Shown one piece after another: positions 10,612-21,456 of a stretch of 64,000 nt of DNA (position 1 is its first letter; each line of letters opens with the position of its first letter). The notes under the pieces are model-generated. The model was given only the letters and a program-made list of their open reading frames with translations, ran no database searches and was not told where the DNA came from. The position numbers and the translations under genes were made by a program. The DNA is taken from assembly GCF_028618665.1 (NCBI RefSeq), contig NZ_JAQITF010000007.1:62001-126000 (forward strand). The letters are read 5' to 3'. This stretch comes from Bartonella sp. AU16XJBT. GTDB taxonomy: Bacteria; Pseudomonadota; Alphaproteobacteria; Rhizobiales; Rhizobiaceae.

Positions 10612-11640
10612 TTATCTGCGTGCTTCGATAATTTTGAAACCATGGGCTTGTTCATGTATAAACACTGTGCGGAAAATATCTTTTAACAATGTTTCATAAG
10701 GAAGGTGGCGGTTTGCAACAAGAAGTAGACTGCCACCTAGCCTTAGGCATTTTGCAGCATTTATAATAAAATGTTTTCCTAAGGAGACATCTGTCGTTTG
10801 TTGTGTGTGAAACGGTGGGTTTGAAATGATTGTGTCATACAGATTGGTGACAGGCTCATGCACAAGGTCATGCCAATAAAAATGAATTGGAAAAGGAGCT
10901 GTTATGGGTTTAAGGTGCTGTTTTGCTGCTTCCAAAGCGTTGTAGTCTGCTTCATAAAGATCAAGAGTCGTAAGTTTTACATCGCTTTCAAGTGCAACGT
11001 GAGAAAGATAGCCCCAGCCAGCTCCAAAATCAGCCGTTTTCCCAGAAATAACTTTGAGCATATAAGAGGCAAGCGCTGCAGATCCTGGATCAATACGCCC
11101 GTGTGAGAACATACCAGAAGTGGTTTGAAATTTATCAAAAGAAAGCGATTGTGAGCGCAATTGTGCAATATTTTCTCTCTCTATTTGTTGAGGAACTTGA
11201 AGCCAAAATACAAGACCATGATTTTTAGATAGTTTATTGGTTATGGGAACAATTGTTTTCACCCATTTCATCATTGAAGCAGCACCAGCCGTTTTATTCC
11301 CACTGATCACAATCCATCCACTGGGTTTTACGCATTCTAATAAATCAAGAAAACAATTTTGGTTAAAACCACGATATTTGCTTAAACGTAAAAATGCTCC
11401 ATCATAGATGAAAGTTTTATCTATTTGAGGAGAGCAGTGAAATTGAGTATCGACAAATTTTAAAAAATCTGGTCGCCAAGGCGTGATAACTTTTAAATTT
11501 TTCGCCCATTCTGGAGGAGGGACCTCCGTTAAACCGAAACTTAGCCAGCATTGGTTTGGATCTGGATAAGGGAGTGCATAATTTTCAAAGGGTAAAAATG
11601 ATAACACATGTGGTTCTTTCAAAGAAAAATGCCATTCCAA
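10612..11640 (-). CDS. RsmC-like class I SAM-dependent methyltransferase
   Basis: The C-terminal half holds a Rossmann methyltransferase fold with the SAM-binding TADFGAGWGYLSHVAL and the catalytic SNPPF motif of N2-guanine methyltransferases. The N-terminal half is a degenerate methyltransferase-like domain, as in RsmC, which modifies G1207 of 16S rRNA. I infer the same or a closely related rRNA target. The longest frame starts at a TTG (11640) inside the 3' arm of the pnp terminator hairpin. No ATG occurs in the first 40 codons; other possible starts are TTG 11622 and GTG 11607. The true start is therefore open. Confidence 0.85.
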   Translation of the reverse strand: MEWHFSLKEPHVLSFLPFENYALPYPDPNQCWLSFGLTEVPPPEWAKNLKVITPWRPDFLKFVDTQFHCSPQIDKTFIYDGAFLRLSKYRGFNQNCFLDLLECVKPSGWIVISGNKTAGAASMMKWVKTIVPITNKLSKNHGLVFWLQVPQQIERENIAQLRSQSLSFDKFQTTSGMFSHGRIDPGSAALASYMLKVISGKTADFGAGWGYLSHVALESDVKLTTLDLYEADYNALEAAKQHLKPITAPFPIHFYWHDLVHEPVTNLYDTIISNPPFHTQQTTDVSLGKHFIINAAKCLRLGGSLLLVANRHLPYETLLKDIFRTVFIHEQAHGFKIIEARR

Positions 11641-11656
11641 TGTTGGGATGGCATTT
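11627..11656 (-). terminator. Terminator of pnp overlapping the next gene's start
   Basis: A 13-bp stem with one G-U pair and a 4-base loop, AAATGCCATCCCA-acat-TGGAATGGCATTT on the - strand, followed by T-rich TTCTTT. It begins 25 bases after the pnp stop codon and contains the TTG start of the methyltransferase frame. Confidence 0.8.
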
Positions 11657-11680
11657 CATGATTACGATAAGAAGAAAAGA

Positions 11681-13876
11681 TTACTCTTCTTTTTTCTTCC
11701 GGCGGCGCTTATTTTCAGGTTGCTTTTTTTCATCCATGCACTTTTCTTCTTCTACCGATTTACCATCGATAATTTCCTTTCCGGTTTCTTGATCAACGAC
11801 CTTCATTGATAACCGAACTTTTCCACGCTCATCAAAGCCCATGAGTTTAACCCAAACCTTATCACCTTCCTTAACAATATCAGTTGTTTTGGTGACGCGT
11901 TCTGATGCAAGTTGAGAGATATGCACAAGCCCATCACGAGAACCAAAAAAGTTTATAAAGGCACCAAAGTCCGCAGTTTTTACAACTGTACCTTGGTAGA
12001 TAGCACCAACTTCAGGTTCATCGACAATAGAATGGATCCAGCGTTTTGCTGCTTCAATGGTTTTAGCATCAGCAGAAGCAATTTTAATGGTACCATCATC
12101 TTCAATATTAATTTTTGCTCCAGTTTGTTCCACAATTTCTCGAATAACTTTACCACCAGAGCCGATAACATCACGGATTTTATCAACAGAAATATTCATC
12201 ACTTCGATTCGTGGAGAAAATTCACTCAGTTCAGCTCGTGCGCTGGTTAAAGCTTTCGCCATTTCGTTAAGAATATGGATTCGGCCACCTTTGGCTTGTT
12301 CAAGTGCGATTTTCATAATCTCTTCGGTAATACCGTCAATTTTGATATCCATTTGCAAAGCAGTAATACCATTTTCTGTTCCAGCAACTTTAAAATCCAT
12401 ATCGCCAAGATGATCTTCATCTCCTAAGATGTCAGACAGAACAGCAAAGCGTTCTCCTTCTTTAATCAAACCCATAGCAATACCTGCAACGGGGCGCGCG
12501 AGCGGAACACCAGCATCCATGAGAGCAAGTGATGTTCCACAAACCGTCGCCATGGAAGAAGATCCATTGGATTCAGTAATTTCTGAGACAGCACGAATGG
12601 TGTAAGGAAAAGATTCTTTCGTTGGTAACATGGGGTGAATTGCTCGCCATGCTAGTTTTCCATGTCCAATTTCACGACGACCAGGAGAACCAAGGCGTCC
12701 TGTTTCACCTACTGAAAATGGTGGAAAATTGTAATGGAGGAGGAATGTTTCCTTATACATGCCTGTTAAGGCATCAACATATTGTTCATCTTCACCAGTT
12801 CCCAATGTTGCAACGACAATCGCTTGTGTTTCTCCGCGGGTAAAGAGTGCTGATCCATGTGTGCGGGGCAAAATACTTACTTCTGATTGGATAGGGCGCA
12901 CGGTAGAAAGATTGCGTCCATCAATCCGCTTTTCTGTATCAAGAATGTTTCCGCGAACAATTTTTGCTTGCAACTGTTTAAATACGGTTGCAATTTGATC
13001 TGTACTAAATTGACAGTTTTCTTCTGTTTCTGGCATAAATTTATTGATGACTTCTGTTTTCAGGGCATCAATTGCGGCATAACGTTCTTGCTTATCAGTG
13101 ATTGTGTAGGCCTTTCGTATACCCTGTTCGGCCATTTCATGCATCGCTTTTTCAAGCTCAGAAAGATCTTCAGGAACAAAATCACGAGGATCTTTTGCAG
13201 CAACCTCAGCAAGCTTGATGATGGCATCAAGGACAGGTTGAAAGCCTTTGTGACCGAACATTACAGCACCCAACATGATATCTTCCGGCAATTCTTGTGC
13301 TTCTGATTCAACCATTAATACAGCACTTTCTGTTCCAGCAACCACCAGATCAAGTTTTGATTCAGGCATTTCATCCATATGAGGATTGAGAACATATTGT
13401 CCATTACAATAGCCAACGCGGGCACCCGCTATAGGCCCCATGAAAGGAACACCTGATAGGGTCAATGCGGCAGAGGAGGCAATCATCGCAAGGATATCGG
13501 GATTATTTTCGAGATCATGCTGTATAACGGAAACAATGACTTGTGTATCATTTTTATAACCCTCAACGAAGAGAGGACGAATTGGACGATCAATCAAACG
13601 TGAAACCAAAGTTTCATTTTCAGTTGGCCGACTTTCACGTTTTAAATAGCCTCCAGGTATTCGACCAACCGCATAGGATTTTTCTTGATAATTAACGGTG
13701 AGTGGAAAAAAGTCCTGGTCTGGTTTTGGGCTTTTAGCCGATACAACGGTTGCTAAGACAATCGTTTCTCCATAGGTAGCAATCACAGCACCATCAGCTT
13801 GACGCGCTATTTTCCCTGTTTCAAGGGTGAGCGGACGCCCGGCCCATTCAATTTCTATCTTGTGCGTTTTGAACAT
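11681..13876 (-). CDS. pnp: Polyribonucleotide nucleotidyltransferase (PNPase)
   Basis: PNPase degrades RNA from the 3' end by phosphorolysis and is part of the RNA degradosome. The 731-residue protein has two RNase PH domains separated by a helical linker. A KH domain (about 555-615, with [12 protein letters not shown]) and an S1 domain (about 622-690, with [22 protein letters not shown]) follow. The end is very basic ([10 protein letters not shown]). [14 protein letters not shown] and [20 protein letters not shown] carry catalytic residues of the second PH domain. It lies downstream of rpsO as in most bacteria, but a terminator separates them. Autoregulation through the 5' leader is known in E. 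coli; not shown here. Confidence 0.98.
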   Translation of the reverse strand: MFKTHKIEIEWAGRPLTLETGKIARQADGAVIATYGETIVLATVVSAKSPKPDQDFFPLTVNYQEKSYAVGRIPGGYLKRESRPTENETLVSRLIDRPIRPLFVEGYKNDTQVIVSVIQHDLENNPDILAMIASSAALTLSGVPFMGPIAGARVGYCNGQYVLNPHMDEMPESKLDLVVAGTESAVLMVESEAQELPEDIMLGAVMFGHKGFQPVLDAIIKLAEVAAKDPRDFVPEDLSELEKAMHEMAEQGIRKAYTITDKQERYAAIDALKTEVINKFMPETEENCQFSTDQIATVFKQLQAKIVRGNILDTEKRIDGRNLSTVRPIQSEVSILPRTHGSALFTRGETQAIVVATLGTGEDEQYVDALTGMYKETFLLHYNFPPFSVGETGRLGSPGRREIGHGKLAWRAIHPMLPTKESFPYTIRAVSEITESNGSSSMATVCGTSLALMDAGVPLARPVAGIAMGLIKEGERFAVLSDILGDEDHLGDMDFKVAGTENGITALQMDIKIDGITEEIMKIALEQAKGGRIHILNEMAKALTSARAELSEFSPRIEVMNISVDKIRDVIGSGGKVIREIVEQTGAKINIEDDGTIKIASADAKTIEAAKRWIHSIVDEPEVGAIYQGTVVKTADFGAFINFFGSRDGLVHISQLASERVTKTTDIVKEGDKVWVKLMGFDERGKVRLSMKVVDQETGKEIIDGKSVEEEKCMDEKKQPENKRRRKKKEE

Positions 13877-14087
13877 TTTTTATCCTTAATGACCAGTGTT
13901 TAAATCTTTGATTGCTCACATTCTGACTTTGCGTAGCATATTTTCAGGCTCTGGGGTGGACAACAAGTTACTTCCATCTTTGTTGGGAGAGGAGAGAGAT
14001 AAATCGCCTTAAATGCGAAATGATGAACAGCCTTATCCCCTAATAACTTGTCAGTTTTTAAAATTTTCAACTAAAAGCAACATGTTG

Positions 14088-14123
14088 AAAAAATGGGTGG
14101 TTTTTTTACACCATCCCATTTTT
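14088..14123 (-). terminator. Terminator of rpsO
   Basis: On the - strand AAAAATGGGATGGT pairs with ACCACCCATTTTT around an A-rich loop, with one bulged base, and runs into T residues. It starts just after the rpsO stop codon. Confidence 0.8.
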
Positions 14124-14126
14124 CTT

Positions 14127-14396
14127 TTAGCGACGCAAACCTAACTTCTTAATAAGTGTCTGATAACGATTTTGGTCAACTCCTTTAAGATAATCAAGAA
14201 GGCGCCGGCGTTGAGACACCATCTTTAAGAGACCACGACGAGAATGGTTATCTTTTTTGTGAGATTTAAAGTGGTTTGTTAAATTAGAAATACGTTCAGA
14301 AAGTACAGCAATCTGTACTTCTGGTGATCCTGTATCACCAACTTTATTTGCGTATTCTGCAACAAGAGCTTGTTTACGTTCAGCTGTAATCGACAT
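14127..14396 (-). CDS. rpsO: Small ribosomal subunit protein uS15
   Basis: The 89-residue protein matches S15 over its full length, including [15 protein letters not shown], the [16 protein letters not shown] rRNA-binding block and the RRRLLDYLK end. S15 binds helices 20-22 of 16S rRNA early in 30S assembly. AGGAT lies upstream of the ATG. It is followed by its own terminator and then pnp. In many relatives truB is the upstream neighbour; here an MFS gene on the opposite strand and an integrase relic stand between. Confidence 0.98.
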   Translation of the reverse strand: MSITAERKQALVAEYANKVGDTGSPEVQIAVLSERISNLTNHFKSHKKDNHSRRGLLKMVSQRRRLLDYLKGVDQNRYQTLIKKLGLRR

Positions 14397-14710
14397 CGTA
14401 TCATCCTTTCAAAAAACGAAGAAACATAAAGTCACCCATAGCCGAGATGTCGTTCAGCCAGGGTCTGCGAGGAAATAAGAAGAGTCAAAGACTCTCACCT
14501 ATTCTCGCTCTTATATAGGAAAGAAGGTTAAAATACTAGTCCTTTACAGCATTTTGAAGTCTTTCTTTAAATAAAGGCTTTTGTTTTGAAATATTGATTT
14601 AAATAGGGTTTTATGAGAAGTTTTTTAAAGATTTATGCATCCTTTTGATACAAAGATTATGAGCGTGTGTGTGGTAACAAAAGTGATAAATACCGATTTG
14701 GAGGGAAAAG
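14397..14710. promoter_or_regulatory. Divergent promoter region rpsO / MFS exporter
   Basis: This 314-base region carries the promoters of rpsO (-) and of the MFS gene (+). GGAGGG stands 8 bases before the MFS ATG. A short inverted repeat GAGTC-aaa-GACTC occurs near 14486-14498. No further element is recognised. Confidence 0.45.
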
Positions 14711-16339
14711 ATGCAGAGCATTTCAACATTAAAACTTTTTCGTAATTCGGTATTTCGAAATTTATGGTCATCTACGCTTATTTCTAATTTAGGGGGGCTG
14801 ATACAGGCTGTTGGAGCAGGGTGGTTAATGGCATTAATTAGTTCTTCGCATTCCATGGTTGGGCTTGTTCAGAGTGCGACAACATTACCACTTGTTATGT
14901 TTTCTTTAATGGCAGGGGCATTAGCGGACAATTTTAATCGGCGTCAAATTATGTTGTGTGCACAGATTATGATGATGGTCATATCCATGAGTTTATCTGT
15001 TTTAGCCTATATGGGATTTTTAACACCTTGGCTTTTGTTATGTTTTACGTTTTTGATTGGGTGTGGCACAGCCTTTTATAATCCTTCTTGGCAAGCAACG
15101 ATAGGAGATATTGTGAGCAGAGAAAATATTCCTGCTGCTGTTAGTTTGAATAGTGTCGGCTTTAATTTAATGCGGAGTGTTGGTCCTGCTATTGGGGGGG
15201 CCATCATTGCAACTTTGGGGGCATCTGCTGCTTTTTTGTTTAATGCTATAAGCTATATCCCTCTTATTGGTGCATTATTTTTCTGGAAATCGAATGATAA
15301 AAACAACTCATTGCCAAGAGAAAGACTGTTAGGGGCTGTCTCAGATGGTTTGCGTTATGTTGCAATGTCACCTAATCTTCTGAGTATTATGGTTCGAGCG
15401 TTCCTTTTTGGTATAGGGGCGATTTCAATTTTAGCTCTTTTGCCAATTGTTGCGCATAAAGTTCTTGGAGGAAGTGCCCTTCTTTATGGGACATTGCTTG
15501 GTTGTTTTGGATTAGGGGCCATGACAGCAGGGATTATTAATGCATTTGTACGGCATCATTTTCGTTCAGAAACAATTATTTCAAGTGCATTTATTGGTTT
15601 TGCTTTTTCTTGCTTTTTATTGGGAATAAGCCGTTCAATGATTATAAGCCATATTGCTTTATTTCCTGCAGGCCTAAGTTGGGTTTTGGCATTATCATTG
15701 TTTAATACATCTGTACAACTCTCTACACCACGCTGGGTTGTTGCACGTTCTTTAGCACTTTATCAAACCGCATCTTATGGGGGGATGGCTATTGGTAGTG
15801 CAATCTGGGGAATTTTAGCTGATGGTTATTCTCCAACAATTGCTTTGAGTATTTGTTCTCTATTCTTGATTGTTGGAGCTCTTGCGGGGGTAAAATTTAG
15901 AATTCAAGAAATTCCTCAAATAGATTTGAATCCTCTTGATCATTTTAGAGAGCCAGAACTCTTACTCGACCTAAAAGCAAGAAGTGGTCCGATCATGATA
16001 ATGATCGATTATCAAATTCATGAAAATGATCTGGAAGAGTTTCTCAAAGTGATGACGCGTCGACGCCATATTCGTTTACGTGATGGTGCGCGTCAATGGG
16101 TCCTTTTACGAGATCTTGAAAGACCTGAATATTGGACAGAGGCTTATCATATGCCAACTTGGGTAGATTATTTACGCCATAATCATCGTCGTACGAAAGC
16201 GGATGCTGAAGTTAATAAGCGTTTGCGTCATTTAAATTGTGCTCCTGATGGTATAAGAGTGCATCGTATGATTGAACGACAGACAATACCCCAAGCCAAT
16301 GAGATGCTTTTAAAAGTCCCTTCTGATCATCTTCCTTAA
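14711..16339 (+). CDS. MFS exporter with C-terminal monooxygenase-like domain
   Basis: The first 410 residues form a polytopic transporter of the major facilitator type, closest in pattern to the EntS/MFS_3 exporter group: FRNLWSSTLISNLGG at the start, ALADNFNRRQIM in the loop between helices 2 and 3, and NPSWQATIGDIV. The last 115 residues are soluble and look like an antibiotic-biosynthesis-monooxygenase type ferredoxin-like domain (MIMIDYQIHENDLEEFLKVM ... GARQWVLLRDLERPEYWTEAY). This pairing is known in rhizobial MFS proteins. The substrate is unknown; export of a small molecule or siderophore is only a guess. It is the only + strand gene between rpsO and truB. Confidence 0.88.
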   Translation: MQSISTLKLFRNSVFRNLWSSTLISNLGGLIQAVGAGWLMALISSSHSMVGLVQSATTLPLVMFSLMAGALADNFNRRQIMLCAQIMMMVISMSLSVLAYMGFLTPWLLLCFTFLIGCGTAFYNPSWQATIGDIVSRENIPAAVSLNSVGFNLMRSVGPAIGGAIIATLGASAAFLFNAISYIPLIGALFFWKSNDKNNSLPRERLLGAVSDGLRYVAMSPNLLSIMVRAFLFGIGAISILALLPIVAHKVLGGSALLYGTLLGCFGLGAMTAGIINAFVRHHFRSETIISSAFIGFAFSCFLLGISRSMIISHIALFPAGLSWVLALSLFNTSVQLSTPRWVVARSLALYQTASYGGMAIGSAIWGILADGYSPTIALSICSLFLIVGALAGVKFRIQEIPQIDLNPLDHFREPELLLDLKARSGPIMIMIDYQIHENDLEEFLKVMTRRRHIRLRDGARQWVLLRDLERPEYWTEAYHMPTWVDYLRHNHRRTKADAEVNKRLRHLNCAPDGIRVHRMIERQTIPQANEMLLKVPSDHLP

Positions 16340-16798
16340 GATTAGAACAGTTTTTTAATATGGTTGTTATATTCTTTAGATCAATTGGTTAGCATAAGCA
16401 CAAAAAATGAGTATTTTAATGATTGGTGTATTTATTTATAATGGTATTTTATCATTTTTTTTAGTGTTGGTTCCAAAAATCTTTAAACTTCTCTCATTTT
16501 AAATCTATTGATCTTATGTATATTGAATCAATAAAATTATTTTCTTGTATGTACAAACGGGAGCTAATGTGGGGGTAAAAACGATTGAAAAGGGAATAAA
16601 AAAGCCTCTTGAAGCTTCTCAAATATGAGAGTTTTAAAATTAGGAAATGGCAAAGTGTATGATAGTGTTGGCTTGTAGTACGATCTTTAAGTTTTACTAT
16701 GAATACGGGGAGCGTAGAGAAATGAAAAGCAACATATTTCTCTTAATTTGATAGAGAATAATATCTTTTAATAAGAGATGGTTAGAAGAAAGAAACGC
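16340..16798. other. Gap between MFS gene and truB, holds an integrase relic
   Basis: 459 AT-rich bases without an open gene. Bases 16575-16760 match other relics in this window (listed separately). The rest shows nothing I can name. Confidence 0.6.
16575..16760 (+). pseudogene. Decayed 5' fragment of a tyrosine-recombinase (island integrase) gene
   Basis: The stretch GTAAAAACGATTGAAAA...GGAATAAAAA.GCCTCTT matches the relic at 39.1 kb on the other strand. The following CAAAGTGTATGATAGT matches the relic at 57.8 kb. The end reads YEYGERREMK, which fits the W-x-YRY-x-GRRREMG segment of the DUF4102 arm-binding domain of phage-type integrases. The start codon is lost (AAG) and frames are broken. 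The catalytic C-terminal domain is absent. Confidence 0.55.
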
Positions 16799-17761
16799 TT
16801 AAATTGTGAAAATCCGCTTTGGTTTAAAGAGACCTTTGTCGAGAGTACCAATAGCAAGAAGTTGTTTCCTATAGAGGAGACAAACCTCCTCTTCATCAAG
16901 AAGTGTTTTATCAGCACATAAAGAAATAGAATGCCCCCTCATAACTCTCTGCGCTTGGGTTTCAGTAAGCGAATAATGAGGGAGACAATCTAATGCGGCT
17001 CCTGTTTCAATTAACAGTTTATCGAGTATTGAGAAGTTTTTTTCAAAAGAACCCTCATTTACATCTGTGGTGTTTTTATTTGGCGATATTGCTGCTTTTA
17101 GTTTTTCCCATGTAATGAGATCCTCTTCATCGAAAGGTGCGACGGCAATACGTCTTAAGTCAGCAATATGCCCATAGCAACCCAGATCACGTCCCATATC
17201 GCGTGCTAGCGAGCGCACATAAGTTCCTTTCCCGCAAGTTATTTCAAAGACAGCGTACTCTTTAGTAGGCATTTCTATTAACTCGAAAGTTTCTATTTCC
17301 ACTTCACGGGGCGCAATTTCAAAGACTTCCCCTTCACGCGCTAGATCATAGGCGCGATTTCCAGCAATTTTGATTGCTGAAAATTGCGGAGGTGTTTGCA
17401 AAATAATACCTGTATATTGTGGAAGAAGAGAAAGTATTTCTTCTTGTGTTGGACGTTTGAGAGAAGTTTTCGTTATTTCTCCTTCTAGATCATCTGTTGC
17501 ACGCTCTTGTCCCCAAGCGATATGAAAACGGTAAGTTTTTTTGCCTTGCATCACGTAAGGAACGGTTTTGGTTGCCTCACCTAAGGCAATGGGGAGGAGA
17601 CCAGAAGCAAGAGGATCAAGCGTACCCGCATGCCCAGCTTTTTGTGCATGAAAAAGCCATTTTATTTGTGAGACAGCTTCTGTTGATTTCATTCCTTTTG
17701 GTTTATCAAATATGACCCAGCCAGAAACAGGACGCCCTTTTTTTTTGCGTTGCCGTGCCAT
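16799..17761 (-). CDS. truB: tRNA pseudouridine(55) synthase TruB
   Basis: TruB makes the universal pseudouridine 55 of the T-loop of tRNA. The catalytic Asp is in [30 protein letters not shown] near the start, the [11 protein letters not shown] block and [12 protein letters not shown] are further signatures. I chose ATG 17761 (320 residues, [11 protein letters not shown]): it lies four bases after the rbfA stop codon. The open frame continues 33 codons further upstream, but these overlap rbfA and do not resemble TruB. It is the last gene of the rimP-nusA-ylxR-infB-rbfA-truB group. Confidence 0.97.
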   Translation of the reverse strand: MARQRKKKGRPVSGWVIFDKPKGMKSTEAVSQIKWLFHAQKAGHAGTLDPLASGLLPIALGEATKTVPYVMQGKKTYRFHIAWGQERATDDLEGEITKTSLKRPTQEEILSLLPQYTGIILQTPPQFSAIKIAGNRAYDLAREGEVFEIAPREVEIETFELIEMPTKEYAVFEITCGKGTYVRSLARDMGRDLGCYGHIADLRRIAVAPFDEEDLITWEKLKAAISPNKNTTDVNEGSFEKNFSILDKLLIETGAALDCLPHYSLTETQAQRVMRGHSISLCADKTLLDEEEVCLLYRKQLLAIGTLDKGLFKPKRIFTI

Positions 17762-17765
17762 ATCT

Positions 17766-18173
17766 TTAATCCTCATCTTTATCGCTATGAAGATCGCGTG
17801 CAACCTCAGGTGATCGGAGGAGGGCATCAATTTTTGAAAAGTTATCAAAACTATTATCAAGTCGGAAACGCAGTTCTGGCATATATTTCATTTGTCGCAA
17901 CGCATGACTGATTTCTCCACGGAGGAAACGACTATGTTTATTGAGGGTATCAACAACATCGGTATGGGAAGCATTTTTAAGCGTGCTGAGAGGGGATACA
18001 AAGCAAGTAGCAATTTTTAAATCCGGTGACATGCGTACTTCAGAGACAGAAATGACAATATCTTTCAAGACATCATCAAGCAAAATATTACGCTGTAGTA
18101 TATGCGCTACTGCATGACGTACTTGCTCTGCTACTCTAAGTTGCCGTTGTGATGGCCCTGCATTTTTCATCAA
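17766..18173 (-). CDS. rbfA: 30S ribosome-binding factor RbfA
   Basis: RbfA assists late 30S maturation and 16S rRNA 5' processing, and is needed for growth in the cold. The 135-residue protein has the single KH-like fold with [18 protein letters not shown] at the start, the [20 protein letters not shown] strand and RHALRQM-like helix. It lies between infB and truB, four bases before the truB ATG, as in most Rhizobiales. Confidence 0.96.
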   Translation of the reverse strand: MMKNAGPSQRQLRVAEQVRHAVAHILQRNILLDDVLKDIVISVSEVRMSPDLKIATCFVSPLSTLKNASHTDVVDTLNKHSRFLRGEISHALRQMKYMPELRFRLDNSFDNFSKIDALLRSPEVARDLHSDKDED

Positions 18174-18295
18174 AGTTTTATCCTTGCTCCAAAACCTCTT
18201 TTTTTGACCATCCAGATAAGGAAAAAAAGAGACATTGTGTATAGAATTCCAATAACTTCCCTCATTTCAAAACAGAGTAAAGTTATGGGATTATT

Positions 18296-20824
18296 TTATA
18301 ATGTGCGATTAATATGTTCGATACGGAAGGTCTCAATGATGTCTCCTGCGCGCATATCTTCATAATTTTCAAAGGCTATTCCACATTCTTGTCCACTTTG
18401 CACTTCATTGACTTCATCTTTAAAGCGTTTGAGTGTTTTCAGTTTTCCTTCGTGAATAACAATATTATCGCGGATAAGGCGAACACCGGCTCCTCGTTCT
18501 ATTTTACCTTCTGTAACACGACATCCAGCAACTTTTCCGATTTTTGTAATGTTAAAGACTTCTAGAATTTCAGCATTACCAAGGAAAGTTTCACGCTGTT
18601 CTGGTGAGAGTAATCCAGACATGGCAGCTTTGATGTCATCAACAAGATCATAAATGATGTTATAATAACGAATTTCAATTCCTTGTGTTTTAGCAAAATC
18701 ACGCGCTTGTTTATTGGCTCGAACATTAAAACCAATCACAGCTGAATTAGAAGCTTCAGCAAGAGAAATATCACTTTCGGTAATTCCTCCAGCACCAGAA
18801 TGTACAACACGCGCACGAACCTCATCGTTTCCTAGTTTCTCCAATGCTGAAGCGATTGCTTCAATTGATCCTTGCACATCCCCTTTGATAATAAGAGAAA
18901 ATTCCTTAACACCAGTTGTTTGCAATTTTGACATCATCTGTTCGAGAGAACCACGCGAACCGGTTTGTCGCGCAACAGCTTTATCACGTGCTAAGCGTTG
19001 ACGGTATTCAGAAATTTCGCGTGCTTTTGCTTCATGCGTGACAACAGCAAAACGATCTCCAGCTTGTGGTGTTCCTTGCATGCCTAAAATTTCAATCGGT
19101 GTAGAGGGAACGGCTTCTTTGACATGGCGACCATGGTCGTCAATCAAAGCACGCACACGCCCCCATTCATTTCCGGCAACAATAATATCAGAAGGATGTA
19201 ATGTACCTTTTTGAACAAGAACGGTCGCAACAGATCCGCGTCCGCGATCCAATTTGGCTTCAATGACAACGCCCTCTGCAGTTCGCTGAGGATCTGATTT
19301 CAGATCAAGCATTTCAGCTTGAAGAAGGATAGCTTCGAGAAGTTTATCAAGGTTTTGACCAGTTTTAGCAGAAACTTCAACGTCCAAAGTCTCACCGCCC
19401 ATCGTTTCAACAAACACTTCATGTTGTAAAAGTTCTGTACGCACTTTTTGTGCATTCGCAGCGGGTTTATCAATTTTGTTGATAGCAACAATAATAGGAA
19501 CACCAGCAGCTTTGGCATGATTAATTGATTCAATCGTCTGCGGCATGACACTATCATCAGCAGCAACAACAAGAACAGCGATATCGGTAACACGGGCTCC
19601 ACGAGCACGCATAGCGGTAAATGCAGCATGACCCGGTGTATCAATAAAGGTAATTTTTTGACCGTTTTGTTCTACTTGATAGGCCCCAATATGCTGCGTA
19701 ATACCACCTGCTTCACCAGAAACAACATTTGCTTTGCGAATAGCATCCAGAAGAGAAGTTTTTCCGTGGTCAACATGGCCCATAATGGTTACAACAGGGG
19801 GACGCGGTTGCATATTTTGAGGATTATCTGTTATATTAAAGATACCTTCTTCTACATCAGATTCTAAAACACGCTTAACAGTATGACCAAATTCAACAGC
19901 GATGAGTTCAGCAACGTCTGCATCAATAACATCGCCAGGTTTCATCATTTGTCCTTGTTTCATCAAAAACTTAATCACATCAACAGAACGCTCAGTCATA
20001 CGTTGAGCGAGCTCTTGAATGGTAATCGTTTCAGGAAGAACAACTTCGCGAGAAATTTTTTCTCTTGGTTCTTGGTTTTGTGCACGCTTAAACTTTTCCT
20101 GTCTGCGCCGCATTGCAGCCATTGAGCGCCCCCGCGCACTCCCTTCTTCGTCCAGTGCGCTATTAAGAGTCAGTTTTCCACGACGTCGCTCATCAGCTCC
20201 TTTGACAACTTTTGGTGCACGTATTTCTGATTTAGCAGGATTAGCACGTCGGCTATGCCGTTCTTCCTCTTTATCTTCATCTATTTTGCGTTTTTCAATG
20301 ACAGTTGTGTTTTTAGGCGCAATAGGAATATCTGTCTTTTCGATGAGGGGAGACTCAGAGAGAACAAGTGGAATCTGTACCGGTGTTTCTTCTTCTTCTT
20401 GTTTTTGAAGTATTTCTTTTTCTTTAATTTCTTTCTTTAAAATTTCTTCACGCTCTTTAGTGCGTCTTGCTTCTTTTTCAGCTTGTTCTCGCGTTATTCT
20501 TTCTTGGATATGTGCCTCTTCTAACGCGCGAAGCCTCGCTTCCATTTCAGCCGATGAAAGATTGCTTTTGGCTACAGATTCTTGAGGCTTTTTTTCCTCA
20601 AAACGCGGTTTAGAGCGCTGGGGTGCCACATGCGGCTTTGTAATAGGCTGCAGGGTCTCAGCTTTTTCATCAGGTCGCGTAATTTTACGTCGTTTGGTTT
20701 CGACAACGACAGCTTTTGTGCGACCATGGCTAAAATTTTGTTTGACCGTACTCGTTTCCAAGACAGACCGCTTGAGAGTTAGTGTCTTTTTGCCTATTGT
20801 TTTGTCGTTGTTATTTTCACTCAT
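18296..20824 (-). CDS. infB: Translation initiation factor IF-2
   Basis: IF-2 is the GTPase that places fMet-tRNA on the 30S P site and promotes subunit joining. The 842-residue protein has a long charged, low-complexity N-terminal half with a Glu/Lys/Arg-rich coiled-coil segment at about residues 85-150. The G domain begins near residue 345 ([31 protein letters not shown]). Domains II-IV with the fMet-tRNA-binding C-terminus follow. The gene overlaps the preceding ylxR-like gene by four bases (ATGA), which shows coupling. A 122-base gap separates it from rbfA. Confidence 0.98.
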   Translation of the reverse strand: MSENNNDKTIGKKTLTLKRSVLETSTVKQNFSHGRTKAVVVETKRRKITRPDEKAETLQPITKPHVAPQRSKPRFEEKKPQESVAKSNLSSAEMEARLRALEEAHIQERITREQAEKEARRTKEREEILKKEIKEKEILQKQEEEETPVQIPLVLSESPLIEKTDIPIAPKNTTVIEKRKIDEDKEEERHSRRANPAKSEIRAPKVVKGADERRRGKLTLNSALDEEGSARGRSMAAMRRRQEKFKRAQNQEPREKISREVVLPETITIQELAQRMTERSVDVIKFLMKQGQMMKPGDVIDADVAELIAVEFGHTVKRVLESDVEEGIFNITDNPQNMQPRPPVVTIMGHVDHGKTSLLDAIRKANVVSGEAGGITQHIGAYQVEQNGQKITFIDTPGHAAFTAMRARGARVTDIAVLVVAADDSVMPQTIESINHAKAAGVPIIVAINKIDKPAANAQKVRTELLQHEVFVETMGGETLDVEVSAKTGQNLDKLLEAILLQAEMLDLKSDPQRTAEGVVIEAKLDRGRGSVATVLVQKGTLHPSDIIVAGNEWGRVRALIDDHGRHVKEAVPSTPIEILGMQGTPQAGDRFAVVTHEAKAREISEYRQRLARDKAVARQTGSRGSLEQMMSKLQTTGVKEFSLIIKGDVQGSIEAIASALEKLGNDEVRARVVHSGAGGITESDISLAEASNSAVIGFNVRANKQARDFAKTQGIEIRYYNIIYDLVDDIKAAMSGLLSPEQRETFLGNAEILEVFNITKIGKVAGCRVTEGKIERGAGVRLIRDNIVIHEGKLKTLKRFKDEVNEVQSGQECGIAFENYEDMRAGDIIETFRIEHINRTL

Positions 20825-21456
20825 TGTACTTCCTTCACGGCTTGTGCCGTCATCTCACCGTGCTTACTATGTTTGTCATCACGATAGCTGATCAATTTAT
20901 ATATTGTTTTGAGAAATCCCTCAGCAGCCTTTGTGTCCAATAAGGCTGCGTGCATGACAGGATTAGAGCCAAAAGCTATGCGCATTTCATCACTTGTAAA
21001 TAAAGATATGGTTTTTATCGTCCGATTTGTTTGTTGTTGTATTGTATGGATGGCTTGTGCAATTTTTCGTTTTCCATCTTCTGTTGTTTCTTTAGCATGA
21101 AGTACAAGAATAACTTGACCAGAGCGGATAGCAGCGTCAACCTTCGTTGCTCCCATGACAACAGCTCCCGCTTTTCTTGCCATGGAAAGGCTTGAAAGAG
21201 CAGCTTTGAGTAAAAGCGCATCAACAATATGCACAAGATTTGGTGCAACCTCAACATCTGTTTTAAAATTTTTATGAAAGGCTTTCTGTTTGATCGCTTT
21301 CTCAACAACAGCGTGATGGGCAGAAATCCAAACGCCACGCCCTGGTAAATTCGCTTTAAGATCAGGAACAATTTTGTTATTGGGACCAATAACAAAACGG
21401 ATCAGCGTTTGTGCTGAAGCATTTTGTCGGGTCACAATGCAAGTCCGTTCATTCAT
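20821..21456 (-). CDS. YlxR-type RNA-binding protein with L7Ae-like domain
   Basis: The N-terminal about 85 residues form a DUF448/YlxR domain ([27 protein letters not shown]), which usually binds RNA. Residues of about 90-185 resemble the L7Ae/L30e fold ([28 protein letters not shown]). Such two-domain proteins are encoded between nusA and infB in Alphaproteobacteria and are thought to act with transcription or ribosome assembly; a regulatory role of YlxR is described in Bacillus. The nusA stop codon lies directly before its ATG and its end overlaps infB by four bases. Confidence 0.9.
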   Translation of the reverse strand: MNERTCIVTRQNASAQTLIRFVIGPNNKIVPDLKANLPGRGVWISAHHAVVEKAIKQKAFHKNFKTDVEVAPNLVHIVDALLLKAALSSLSMARKAGAVVMGATKVDAAIRSGQVILVLHAKETTEDGKRKIAQAIHTIQQQTNRTIKTISLFTSDEMRIAFGSNPVMHAALLDTKAAEGFLKTIYKLISYRDDKHSKHGEMTAQAVKEVQ

